A stretch of 64,000 nt of DNA from Planctomycetota bacterium (lineage in GTDB: Bacteria; Planctomycetota; UBA8742; UBA2392), in assembly GCA_016722065.1 (NCBI GenBank), contig JADKGX010000001.1, forward strand, positions 806,001-870,000. The letters are read 5' to 3'. A program made the translations under genes and the position numbers. The notes under the pieces were generated by a model. The model was not told the origin of the DNA. It did not search any database and worked only from the letters and a program-made list of their open reading frames with translations. Shown piece after piece: positions 20,989 to 28,914 of the stretch (its first letter is position 1; the number at the start of each line of letters is the position of its first letter).

Positions 20989-21332
20989 GACGGGTCCCCC
21001 TCTGCTGCGTTCTCGGTTTGGATTTCGCCATCGTTGCCTGCGGCGCGTTCGGCTAGTTGCTTCAGGTCGTTCAACTTGGCACCCCACAGGCCCTCAAAGT
21101 AGGCGCGTAGGCTGCCCAGCGCCTCACGGTTGACGCTGTAGAACCTGCGCCGACCCTGCCGGCGTTGGGAAATGACCCCGGCGGCATGCATGCGCGCCAG
21201 GTGCTGGCTGACGGCACCGAAGGTCACTTTACCGGCGCGACGGTGGATCTGACCGGCGCAGAGTTCGCCTTGCCACAACAGATACAGAATGCGCTGCCGG
21301 CGCGGCTCAGACAGCAGTTGCAATGCGTTCAT
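20985..21332 (-). CDS. ArsR-family transcriptional regulator
   Basis: Winged-helix repressor of 115 aa. The DNA-binding part covers about residues 5-80: LLSEPRRQRILYLLWQGELC, then VTFGAVSQHLARMHAAGVIS as recognition region and RRQGRRRFYSVN as wing. It lacks the metal-binding ELCVCD motif of metal sensors, and belongs to the kind paired with SRPBCC genes. No ribosome site: TAAAAT ends 6 bases before the ATG, suggesting a leaderless mRNA, and this box is inside a perfect inverted repeat that is probably its own operator. It is translationally coupled to the SRPBCC-SnoaL gene. Confidence 0.9.
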   Translation of the reverse strand: MNALQLLSEPRRQRILYLLWQGELCAGQIHRRAGKVTFGAVSQHLARMHAAGVISQRRQGRRRFYSVNREALGSLRAYFEGLWGAKLNDLKQLAERAAGNDGEIQTENAAEGDPS

Positions 21333-21338
21333 TCGGTC

Positions 21339-21358
21339 ATTTTAGTTAATACTAAAAT
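21339..21358. promoter_or_regulatory. ArsR operator overlapping its own -10 box
   Basis: ATTTTAGT, 4 bases, ACTAAAAT: a perfect 8+8 inverted repeat and an AT-rich island in GC-rich DNA. The minus-strand -10 box TAAAAT of the ArsR gene lies inside one arm (21339-21344), so binding would block transcription. Autoregulation is inferred. Confidence 0.7.
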
Positions 21359-21465
21359 GATTGTCCACCCAATTGCCGCCCCTGGCGGCGTTGCTTTAGG
21401 TGCTGGCCCGCGACGGCAGGAATGCATGTGCACCAAATCGACCGCACAACGTTTCCTAAGGGGGG

Positions 21466-21494
21466 TTGAATCCGGCTTGGCAAGGCCATATGAA
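21466..21494 (+). promoter_or_regulatory. Sigma-70-like promoter of the HPr gene
   Basis: TTGAAT, 17 bases, TATGAA. The predicted start is about 20 bases before the HPr ATG, leaving room for the AGAGG ribosome site. Confidence 0.4.
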
Positions 21495-21521
21495 GACGCA
21501 CAGGGTTTGCGCAGAGGCTTC

Positions 21522-21797
21522 ATGTCCGCCACAGCCGAAGTGGAATTGCTGAATAAGTACGGCTTGCACCAGCGGCCGGCCATGAAGGTCATTGAGACCG
21601 CAAGCAAGTTCGCGGCCGATATTTATCTGATTAAGGGCGAGCAACGCTGCAACGCAAAGTCGATCATCGACGTCATCATGCTGGCCGCCGAAAAGGGCAC
21701 GCGCCTGAAAGTTGAAGCCGAAGGCGCCGACGCCGAAAAGGCTGTCCAAAGCATGATTGAGCTGTTCAAGAACAAGTTCAACTTGAACGAAGAATGA
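21522..21797 (+). CDS. HPr-type phosphocarrier protein
   Basis: Phosphocarrier of the PTS family, 91 aa. The active histidine is His16 in YGLHQRPAMKV, and Ser47 in NAKSIIDVIML is at the regulatory serine position used by HPr kinase/phosphorylase. The start is fixed by AGAGG 5 bases before the ATG; the frame is open far upstream but not protein-like. No enzyme I, HPr kinase or sugar permease gene is in the window. The only other PTS-type domain here is the EIIA module at the end of the antiporter around 46 kb, so a regulatory rather than sugar-import role is likely (inference). Confidence 0.92.
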   Translation: MSATAEVELLNKYGLHQRPAMKVIETASKFAADIYLIKGEQRCNAKSIIDVIMLAAEKGTRLKVEAEGADAEKAVQSMIELFKNKFNLNEE

Positions 21798-21863
21798 ACG
21801 CGCATCAAGGCGCGCCCCCTCACTGCGCCTGTGCGCGCGCCGGGTTGCCTGTAAAACGCTGCC

Positions 21864-23213
21864 ATGAAACCGCTGGTGATTCTCAATGTTGTCGGGCTTA
21901 CGCCGGCGCTGCTGCCGCTGGCGCCACGGCTTTGCCAGCTGGCGTCCAAGCCCATGGCTGGCGTGTTTCCGGCCGTCACCATGACCGCCCAGGCCAGCAT
22001 GCTGACTGGCGTTGCGCCGCGCGATCACGGCGTGGTTGGCAACAGCTGGTACTGGCGCGACCTGGGCGAGGTTCGCAACTGGGTGCAAAGCAACGCATTG
22101 CTGCACGCCGAGCCGCTGTATCGAACCGCTGCCAGGTTGGCCCAGCAACGCGGGCAACCGTTTTCTTGCGCCAAGATGTTTTGGTGGTTCAACCAGGGCA
22201 GTGGCTGCGACATCAGCGCCACGCCCAAGCCCCACTACGGCAGCGACGGCAGCAAGGCGTTCGACATTTTGACCGAGCCCCCGGAACTCGCCAATGAACT
22301 GGCGGCCAAACTGGGGGCGTTTCCCTTTGCATCATTCTGGGGCCCCCGCGCCGGGCTGCCCAGCAGTGACTGGATTGCCCGCGCCACGGCTCATGTGGTT
22401 TCCACGCACAAGCCGACGCTGACACTTTGCTATCTACCACACCTGGATTACGACCTGCAGCGCAAGGGAGCTGCCGCAGAGACAGCACGACTGGTAGCCG
22501 AGGTTGATGCATGCGCCGCCCTGGTGCTGGACGCAGCGGCGAAAACTGGCGCCGCGGTGCTGGTGGTCAGCGAATACGGCATTGAGCCCGTTTCGCTGCC
22601 GGTCTACCTCAATCGAGTGTTGCGCACGGCAGGCTTCTTGCGCACGCGCCTTGGGCCCTACGGCGAAATGCTGGACCCAACCACCAGCCGCGCCTTTGCG
22701 GTGTGCGACCACCAGGCCGCGCACATATACGTTGCCCGCACACAAGACGTTCAGCCCGTGCAGAAGTTGCTTGATGGCACGCAAGGCGTAGGCTGGGTGC
22801 TGAATCGAGCCCAGCAGTCAGAGTTGCAGCTGGACCACGCCAACAGTGGCGAACTTGTGGCACTGGCCAAACCGGGCGCCTGGTTTGCATACCCCTACTG
22901 GCAGCACGATGCCCAGGCCCCGGATTTCGCACGCAGCGTCGATATTCACCGCAAGCCGGGCTATGACCCCTGCGAACTGTTCATGGACGGCAGTGTTGCG
23001 GCCGTGGCGGGTACTCTGCTGCGTAAAAAGCTCGGTTTCCGTTATCGCTTTCGCACCTGTCCGCTGGATGCCTCGCTGGTGCGTGGCAGCCATGGTGCCG
23101 CACCGTCAAGCCCGCAGCAGGGCCCCTTGATCGCCTGCAGCGACCCCACGGCGCTGCCGGACGCGCCCTCGATGCTGGATGTCAAATCCATTGCCCTGCG
23201 GCTGCTTGGCTAG
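21864..23213 (+). CDS. Alkaline phosphatase-superfamily phosphodiesterase/nucleotide pyrophosphatase
   Basis: Metal-dependent hydrolase of the type I phosphodiesterase family, 449 aa, soluble. The nucleophile threonine is in FPAVTMTAQASMLTG (about residues 35-49), followed by the APRDHGVVGNSWYW segment; HLDYDLQRKG near 193 and VSEYGIE near 235 supply further metal ligands. In the usual first motif an Asp follows the first strand; here it reads ILNVVGLTP, so that ligand is changed. A GSHG motif near the end (VRGSHGAAPSS) matches the family. The substrate is unknown. No ribosome site; a TAAAAC box ends 6 bases before the ATG. Confidence 0.82.
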   Translation: MKPLVILNVVGLTPALLPLAPRLCQLASKPMAGVFPAVTMTAQASMLTGVAPRDHGVVGNSWYWRDLGEVRNWVQSNALLHAEPLYRTAARLAQQRGQPFSCAKMFWWFNQGSGCDISATPKPHYGSDGSKAFDILTEPPELANELAAKLGAFPFASFWGPRAGLPSSDWIARATAHVVSTHKPTLTLCYLPHLDYDLQRKGAAAETARLVAEVDACAALVLDAAAKTGAAVLVVSEYGIEPVSLPVYLNRVLRTAGFLRTRLGPYGEMLDPTTSRAFAVCDHQAAHIYVARTQDVQPVQKLLDGTQGVGWVLNRAQQSELQLDHANSGELVALAKPGAWFAYPYWQHDAQAPDFARSVDIHRKPGYDPCELFMDGSVAAVAGTLLRKKLGFRYRFRTCPLDASLVRGSHGAAPSSPQQGPLIACSDPTALPDAPSMLDVKSIALRLLG

Positions 23214-23254
23214 CGATGTCGTGCAAGGCACTACAGTGTGCAAGCCCGCGCGGC

Positions 23255-23260
23255 TAGAAT
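23255..23260 (+). promoter_or_regulatory. -10 box for a predicted leaderless DUF151 mRNA
   Basis: TAGAAT ends 6 bases before the ATG; no ribosome site between. Confidence 0.45.
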
Positions 23261-23266
23261 AACCCC

Positions 23267-23677
23267 ATGGCGCTGAAACAATTTACGCTGGCCCGGGTCG
23301 TGCTGACGGATGTCGAGCAGGCCCAGCGAATCATATTGAAGGAAGTCGGCGGCAACCGGCACTTCACGATCGAGATCGGCGAATCCGAGGCCGTGGCGAT
23401 TTACCGCCGCGCCACCAAGCGCGTGCACCCGCGACCGTTGACCCACGACCTGCTGGATAACGTCATTGCCGGCATGGGCGGCACGGTCAAGGCCGTAGAG
23501 ATTTCAGACCTGCGCGACAGCACCTACTTCGCCAACCTGGTGATTCAAACCGCCGACGGCGAAGTTCGCATTGACGCACGCCCCAGCGACGCGATTGCCA
23601 TTCTGGTGGGCGCGGGAGTGGAACTTTTTGTCGACGACGAACGCGTCCTGAAACCCCTGTACGGTGACGAAGCCTGA
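23267..23677 (+). CDS. DUF151 bifunctional nuclease-like protein
   Basis: Bifunctional nuclease domain family (PF02577), 136 aa, which is the usual length of the single-domain form. Family segments are visible: RIILKEVGGNRHFTIEIGES, then RPLTHDLLDNVI near residue 57 and VRIDARPSDAIAILV near 100. Plant homologues cut RNA and DNA; bacterial roles are not settled. A TAGAAT box 6 bases from the ATG suggests a leaderless mRNA. It is 17 bases ahead of the TraF-type gene and probably co-transcribed. Confidence 0.92.
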   Translation: MALKQFTLARVVLTDVEQAQRIILKEVGGNRHFTIEIGESEAVAIYRRATKRVHPRPLTHDLLDNVIAGMGGTVKAVEISDLRDSTYFANLVIQTADGEVRIDARPSDAIAILVGAGVELFVDDERVLKPLYGDEA

Positions 23678-23694
23678 CCAGCCAAGGTGAACCC

Positions 23695-25323
23695 ATGAAG
23701 CCATTTCTATCCGTGGCCCTGCTGTTGTTTGCCTTTGCGGGCGCCTTGCACGCCGAGGAATGGCTCGATTTTTCGTCGCGTGTCCAATCGGACGGCGGCG
23801 CGGGCGTGCTGGCGCGCGGGGGTGCAAGTTCATACTACAGCCCGGCCAACGCGGCGCGTCGCCCCTGGGAAAGTGACGAACTGTTTCACATTGAGTTCGA
23901 CCTGCCGGTAGCGTTTTCGGCCGCGATCCATGGCCAGAGCTTTCGCTTCATCTTTGACGCCGCGGACCAGGCCAATGAACTGTTTGACCGATTCCAGGAA
24001 GGCGCCTTCAACACCGGCAATGCAACCCTGCGCCTGGAAGACTTTCGCTTCGCCATGACCGCCATTGACGCGCTGGACCACCTCAAGAGTCTCAACGGCG
24101 AAGGTCTGTATGTGGGCACAGCGGCCGGCTTTGGCGTTCGATTCAATGGCTTGCTGCTGCCGCGCGACGGTTTTGGAATCTACGCCGGCGGCTTTGGCAT
24201 TGGTTCGTTTTCGGCCATCGTGGACCTGTCCAGCCTGCGCGGCTTTCGGTTGACAGACGAATCGGGCGCCCAGTTTGAGGCGCTGATTGCATTGGCCATT
24301 GCCAACAGCGGCAGTCCCCCGCCGACGCCGCAATCCCAGGGCGGCCAGAATTTTTCCGCGGCGTTGCAAGCCGGCGGGTACAGCGCTGTCACGGCCGACG
24401 CGCTGGCCGCACAGGCCGAAGCCGCAGGCACAAACTTCAACGGCGAAGGCGGCAGCATTCTGCTCGATTTTCTGCTGAACACCCTCAATGGCACCGGCAC
24501 CAGCCTGGAAAGCGGCGCCAACCCGCTGGAAGGCAACCGGTCAGGATTTCTGATCCGGGGTTTGAGCTGGTATGAGGTCGGCTTCAGCTATGGTTTTGGG
24601 CTGCCAATTCTGGGCGCCAGCGACTGGCTGACCTTTGGCGCGACTGTGCGCCTGATCCAGGCCACGACTTTCAGTGAACTGCTGTTGATCCAGGACATGG
24701 ACGGCAACGGCGTGCAGGACACCCTGGACTCCCTGGGCAAAGACGTGGGCGAGGCCTACACGTTCAGTGGCGATGCCAAGCGCTTCAACGTGGGCATTGA
24801 CCTGGGTGTGATCTTTACGCCCCAGATTCCTGGCCTGGACACGCTGGCGATTTCGCTGGCAGCGCGCAACATCAACGGGCCCGAGTTCCGCTGGAAGGGC
24901 AGCTACCGTGCCGAACCCAAGCTGGTGCGCTTTGATGCGCAGTACCGCCTTGGCGCAAGCTACACGCTGTTTCACGGCCTGGGCCTGCCGCTGAGTTTTG
25001 CCATTGAGGCTGACCTGAACAAGGTAGGCAGCGACGTGCTGCCGAACTACCACACCCAGTTTTTGCGCGCGGCGGTCAGCTTTGAACCCAGCCTGGGCAT
25101 CTTCGGCTTTGCCCTGCGTGTGGGCGCCTTGCAGAACATTGCTGATGCCGACCAGTCCACAACGGTCACGGCCGGCCTGGGCCTGCGGCTGGGGCCTGTA
25201 CGGCTGGACTTTGGCGGCATGATCGCCGTTGATACCAACAACTTCGGGTCCAGTTTTGACTTTGAACCGCTGCCCCAGCGCTTTGGCGGCAGCGTGCAAC
25301 TGGCCATTGAACTTGGCTGGTAG
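23695..25323 (+). CDS. TraF-type outer-membrane beta-barrel protein
   Basis: 542 aa with a signal peptide (about residues 1-20, ending ALHAEE). It resembles the conjugal transfer TraF family (PF13729), which in planctomycetes and relatives is a chromosomal outer-membrane protein and not part of conjugation. Supporting features are the early GVLARGGASSYYSPANAARR segment, alternating polar/apolar strands in the second half, and a C-terminal strand ending in aromatic Trp (LAIELGW), as in barrel proteins. A calcium-loop-like DMDGNGVQDT lies near residue 335. No other transfer gene is in the window. AAGGTG lies 5 bases before the ATG. Confidence 0.75.
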   Translation: MKPFLSVALLLFAFAGALHAEEWLDFSSRVQSDGGAGVLARGGASSYYSPANAARRPWESDELFHIEFDLPVAFSAAIHGQSFRFIFDAADQANELFDRFQEGAFNTGNATLRLEDFRFAMTAIDALDHLKSLNGEGLYVGTAAGFGVRFNGLLLPRDGFGIYAGGFGIGSFSAIVDLSSLRGFRLTDESGAQFEALIALAIANSGSPPPTPQSQGGQNFSAALQAGGYSAVTADALAAQAEAAGTNFNGEGGSILLDFLLNTLNGTGTSLESGANPLEGNRSGFLIRGLSWYEVGFSYGFGLPILGASDWLTFGATVRLIQATTFSELLLIQDMDGNGVQDTLDSLGKDVGEAYTFSGDAKRFNVGIDLGVIFTPQIPGLDTLAISLAARNINGPEFRWKGSYRAEPKLVRFDAQYRLGASYTLFHGLGLPLSFAIEADLNKVGSDVLPNYHTQFLRAAVSFEPSLGIFGFALRVGALQNIADADQSTTVTAGLGLRLGPVRLDFGGMIAVDTNNFGSSFDFEPLPQRFGGSVQLAIELGW

Positions 25324-25352
25324 TGCGGGCGGTACTTTGGCCCCTGCGGCGT

Positions 25353-26945
25353 TCAGGCCGGTTCGGGTGCAGCCGAGGGCGGGCTGATGCGGCGCGTGCT
25401 GTCGCGTTTTTCAGCAGGCGGAAGCTCTACCACAAACTTGGCACCACCCAGGCGGCTGCTGCCCTCAACGTGAATCTTGCCGCCGTGGTTGTCGACAATC
25501 GTGTGCACAATACTTAGCCCAAGGCCCGTGCCCTTGCCCGGTTCCTTGGTGGTGAAGAAGGGGTCAAAAATGCGGTCGCGGATTTCGTCGGGCACGCCCG
25601 TGCCACTGTCTTCCACGGTGTAAACGGCGCCGTTGTCGTTGCCACGGCCAATGCTGACACGCACCGTGCCGCCTTCGGGCGCGGCATCAGAAGCGTTGAT
25701 CAGCAGGTTCATCAATACCTGGCTGATTTCTTCTTCGTTGCCAAACACCTGCGGAACGCCCGGCTGCACGTCTTCTTCGAGTTTCAACTGACGCTTTTCC
25801 ATGCGGTGGCGCACCAGCGGCAGGCTGCGCTTTATGGCGGCCTCGGGGTCGAAGCGTTCGGGCTTCATGTCGCGGCGCCGCGAGAAATCGAGAATCTGCT
25901 TCATCAGGTTCTCGATCCGGCCCAGCCCTTCCTCAATCAATCCCACATAGTCACGGGCGCGCTCGTCCAGCCCTTCGCGCATCTTCAGGCGACGCGCGGC
26001 GTTGAGCATGCCGGACAGCGGGTTGTTTACCTCATGGGCCAGGCCGGCAGCCAGCGTGCCCGTGGCTGCCAGGCGCTGGGCAATCACCAGCGATTGCTGC
26101 TGCTGTTTGATGGTGCGCGTCGCTTCCGTGACCTTGCCTTCCAGGTCGGACTGGTAGTCCTTCAGTTCGGCAAACATGGCATTGAAGGCCGCCACCAGCG
26201 TTTCGATATCGCCGCCCTTGCCGCCCTGCAGGCCGCGCACTTCCAAGCCGCTGGAGCCTTTGACAATGCGTTCGCTGTCTTCCAGCACGCTGCCCAGCGG
26301 TGCCAGCACAAACCGCCGCAAGGCGAACATCAGCATGATGAACACTGCCAGCATGGAAAGCGCCAGCGTAGTGAAGCCAGCCACGGCCAGTGGTGCAAAG
26401 TCGGCTTTCTCGGGTGGTGGCAACTGCAACTGGGGCGGCTGCGGAATCTTCAGTTTCAGCCGCATCACATAGCGCAGCTTGGGGTAATCGGGCTCGTAGT
26501 ACGGGTGGTACAGAACTTCGCCGTCAAAGCGGTGCTTGCCGCTCAGGAATACCTGCTGGACCAGCTTGCTTTCTTCTTCGCTGAGTTGCGCGCGCGAGCC
26601 CCGCGGTTTCTGCACCTGCATCTCGAGGCTGCCGTCTTCTGCCCGGTGCACGATTGCTGCTTCCTGCAGGCCGTTGTTGTCGTCGCGCAGCCTGTCGGCC
26701 AGTTCCATGATGGGCGTGCCGGCCAGACCGGCCACCCAGGCCAGCACCAGGTCTTCTACTGCCTTCACAGCCAGTTCCTGCTGGGCCTTCTGGTACTCGG
26801 TGAAGTTGGCCAGCGTGCGGGCGTTCTGGCGTTCGGCTGTTGCATCCAGTTGGTCGCGCGCTTCCAACCCAAGCAGGATCAGCACCACCGAAAGCACGGC
26901 GGTGGCCAGCATGACGCCAAAGGCAATTTTGAGCCGCAGGGACAT
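25353..26945 (-). CDS. NtrB-type sensor histidine kinase
   Basis: Two-component sensor of 530 aa. Membrane helix at about 5-28, extracytoplasmic region about 30-188, second helix about 190-215, HAMP-like linker (PLGSVLEDSERIVKGSSG), a coiled-coil stretch, then the H-box AAGLAHEVNNPLSGM (His304), N-box LMNLLINASDAAP, and G-boxes DSGTGVPDEI and GTGLGLSI. The NNPL form of the H-box is typical of NtrB-like kinases that act on NtrC-type, sigma-54-dependent regulators. No response regulator is adjacent; the HTH-receiver gene at 31.7 kb is not of that type. TACCAT ends 7 bases before the ATG, with no ribosome site. Confidence 0.92.
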   Translation of the reverse strand: MSLRLKIAFGVMLATAVLSVVLILLGLEARDQLDATAERQNARTLANFTEYQKAQQELAVKAVEDLVLAWVAGLAGTPIMELADRLRDDNNGLQEAAIVHRAEDGSLEMQVQKPRGSRAQLSEEESKLVQQVFLSGKHRFDGEVLYHPYYEPDYPKLRYVMRLKLKIPQPPQLQLPPPEKADFAPLAVAGFTTLALSMLAVFIMLMFALRRFVLAPLGSVLEDSERIVKGSSGLEVRGLQGGKGGDIETLVAAFNAMFAELKDYQSDLEGKVTEATRTIKQQQQSLVIAQRLAATGTLAAGLAHEVNNPLSGMLNAARRLKMREGLDERARDYVGLIEEGLGRIENLMKQILDFSRRRDMKPERFDPEAAIKRSLPLVRHRMEKRQLKLEEDVQPGVPQVFGNEEEISQVLMNLLINASDAAPEGGTVRVSIGRGNDNGAVYTVEDSGTGVPDEIRDRIFDPFFTTKEPGKGTGLGLSIVHTIVDNHGGKIHVEGSSRLGGAKFVVELPPAEKRDSTRRISPPSAAPEPA

Positions 26946-26952
26946 CGCCGGA

Positions 26953-26958
26953 ATGGTA
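26953..26958 (-). promoter_or_regulatory. -10 box for a predicted leaderless kinase mRNA
   Basis: On the minus strand TACCAT is followed by 7 bases and the ATG of the NtrB-type kinase. Confidence 0.35.
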
Positions 26959-27034
26959 TCCGAAAACCCGCGGCGCGGCCAACCGGCGATCGGTGGGCAG
27001 GCGCATTGCGTCAGGCAAACGAAACGATGTCAGC

Positions 27035-27040
27035 TATGCT
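27035..27040 (+). promoter_or_regulatory. -10 box for a predicted leaderless rsgA mRNA
   Basis: TATGCT ends 9 bases before the rsgA ATG, with no ribosome site between. Confidence 0.35.
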
Positions 27041-27049
27041 GGCCCTGCC

Positions 27050-27988
27050 ATGAGTGAACCGCAACCATTGCAGGGCATCGTGATTCGACTGCACGGGCAG
27101 CACGCCTGTGTTGCCGCCGGGGACCAGCAATTCCTGTGCACCCTGCGGGGCCGCCTGAAGAAGGGCAAACGCCGCGACCGCAGCCCCGTGGCCGTGGGCG
27201 ACCGCGTCAGGATTACTCCCATTGTCGGCGACGGCGAACCAGAAGCCGCGCTGGAAGAAGTGCTGCCACGCAAGGGCGAACTGTTTCGAAGCCACCCGCA
27301 CGATCGCCGCATGCGCCAGTTGATGGCCGTCAACGTGGACATGCTGGTGATTGTGGCCGGCGCCGACCGGCTGTCGGAACAACTGACTACCGTGGACCGG
27401 TTACTGGCGACGGCGTTGCTGCAATCGCTTACCCCGGTCATCGTGGTCAACAAATGCGACCTGGTTGACCGGGCTTTGCTGGACCCGTTGTTGCGCCCCT
27501 ACATCGGCATGGGCCTGGCCCTGTATCGTGTCAGCGCCAGCGCAGGCCAGCTTGACGGCATCAACGCACTGTTTGCCGGCCGCACGGCCGTGTTTGCAGG
27601 CCAAAGTGGCGTGGGCAAATCCAGTATTCTCAACGCCCTGCAACCGGGCCTGAAACTGCGCGTGGGCGAAGTCGACCGCGACGGCGAAGGCCGCCACACC
27701 ACCACCAACGCCAGCCTGCTGCCTTTGGCGGGCGGCTTTGTGGTCGATACCCCTGGCGTGCGCGATTTCGGGCTTTTCGACATCAAGCCTGAGGAGCTCT
27801 CGCTGGCCTACCCTGATTTCGCAAGCGCCCGGCAACACTGCAAATTCAGCACCTGCACCCACCGCCACGAACCCCACTGTGCCGTCAAGGCCGCCGTAAT
27901 CAGTGGCGAAATCGACGCTGGCCGCTACGAGCGCTATCTGTCGATTTTGCGTGAAGAATGGAACACAGAGCAACGGCTGGCGCCTTGA
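27050..27988 (+). CDS. rsgA: Ribosome small-subunit GTPase RsgA
   Basis: GTPase that helps late 30S maturation, 312 aa. The GTPase motifs are in the permuted order of the family: G4 VVNKCDLVD at about 133, then G1 GQSGVGKSS near 182, then G3 VDTPGVRDF near 228. An N-terminal OB-fold (residues 8-70) and a C-terminal zinc knuckle (CKFSTCTHRHEPHC) complete it. I use the ATG at MSEPQP; the frame is open 19 codons further up but that part covers the promoter region of the divergent kinase gene. Followed by bpt on the same strand. Confidence 0.95.
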   Translation: MSEPQPLQGIVIRLHGQHACVAAGDQQFLCTLRGRLKKGKRRDRSPVAVGDRVRITPIVGDGEPEAALEEVLPRKGELFRSHPHDRRMRQLMAVNVDMLVIVAGADRLSEQLTTVDRLLATALLQSLTPVIVVNKCDLVDRALLDPLLRPYIGMGLALYRVSASAGQLDGINALFAGRTAVFAGQSGVGKSSILNALQPGLKLRVGEVDRDGEGRHTTTNASLLPLAGGFVVDTPGVRDFGLFDIKPEELSLAYPDFASARQHCKFSTCTHRHEPHCAVKAAVISGEIDAGRYERYLSILREEWNTEQRLAP

Positions 27989-28037
27989 GCCTCTCCCGCC
28001 ATTGCGCTTGGACCTGCGCGGGCGGATGATTAAGGCC

Positions 28038-28778
28038 ATGAGTTCGCCCGACCACACCCTGACGGCGCTGTTTGGTTCGCGTTCGGTGCCCCTGGGCACA
28101 CACAGCCACCCGTGCAACTACCTGCCCGGATTGACCGCAACCGACGAAGCCTGGCTGAGCGCCGGACTGAACCCCGCGGCCTACCATGAATTGATGAATC
28201 GCGGCTTTCGACGCAGCGGGCACATTCTGTACCGGCCCCAGTGTGAGGCCTGCCACAAGTGCATACCGATCCGCGTGCCGGTGGCGCAGTTTGTGGCAAG
28301 CAAGTCCCAGCGCCGGGTCCTGCAACGCAATGTCGACGTGGTGCTGAGTGCCGCGTCGCCGCGCCTGACGGCAGAAAAGCACGAGGCTTACCAGCGCTAT
28401 CTGGCGGCGCAGCACCAGCAAAGCCCGCAAAGCAGCGACGCGGAAAGCCTGCGCGAATTTCTGTACTCCAGTTGTGTCAGCACGATCGAATTTGAGTACC
28501 GCGACAGCCGGGGCATGCTGTTGGGAGTGAGTATTGGCGACACCAGCAAGCATTCGCTTTCGAGCGTTTACCATTACTTTGACCCGCTTCACGAAAGGCG
28601 AAGCATCGGGGTCTTGAGTGTCCTGCGCGAAATCGAGTGGGCTCGCAACCAGAACATACCCCATTACTACCTTGGCTACTGGATACAGGGCTGCACGACC
28701 ATGGACTACAAAGCGAAGTACCGACCCCACGAGTTGTTGGTCCAGGGCCAATGGGTACGCGGCGCCAGCCACGAGTAA
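28038..28778 (+). CDS. bpt: Aspartate/glutamate leucyltransferase (arginyl-tRNA-protein transferase family)
   Basis: Bacterial N-degron enzyme that attaches Leu from Leu-tRNA to proteins starting with Asp or Glu, marking them for ClpS/ClpAP. 246 aa, the usual length. The N-terminal half has GLNPAAYHELMNRGFRRSG and the CEACHKCIPIRV cysteine cluster; the C-terminal half has SSVYHYFDPLHERRSIG and YWIQGCTTMDYKAKYRPHELL, characteristic of the ATE1/Bpt family. AAGG lies 2-5 bases before the chosen ATG; another ATG 4 codons earlier (28026) is possible. No clpS or aat gene is in the window. It follows rsgA by 49 bases. Confidence 0.93.
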   Translation: MSSPDHTLTALFGSRSVPLGTHSHPCNYLPGLTATDEAWLSAGLNPAAYHELMNRGFRRSGHILYRPQCEACHKCIPIRVPVAQFVASKSQRRVLQRNVDVVLSAASPRLTAEKHEAYQRYLAAQHQQSPQSSDAESLREFLYSSCVSTIEFEYRDSRGMLLGVSIGDTSKHSLSSVYHYFDPLHERRSIGVLSVLREIEWARNQNIPHYYLGYWIQGCTTMDYKAKYRPHELLVQGQWVRGASHE

Positions 28779-28914
28779 GGGGCTGGGCAAGAAGTGGCAA
28801 GGCCCAAACAGGACTCGCGCGGGCTGCGCCCGGCAAAGCCCCGAGCGATCGGAGCCGAACTGCGACGGCTGCCCGACCACCGGCGGTTGCGCACGGGCTG
28901 CGCCGACCGCTCGC

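Noticed and set aside
23695..25323. TraF-type protein as evidence of a conjugative element
   Set aside because: No other transfer gene, relaxase or integrase is nearby; this family is chromosomal in many Gram-negative lineages.
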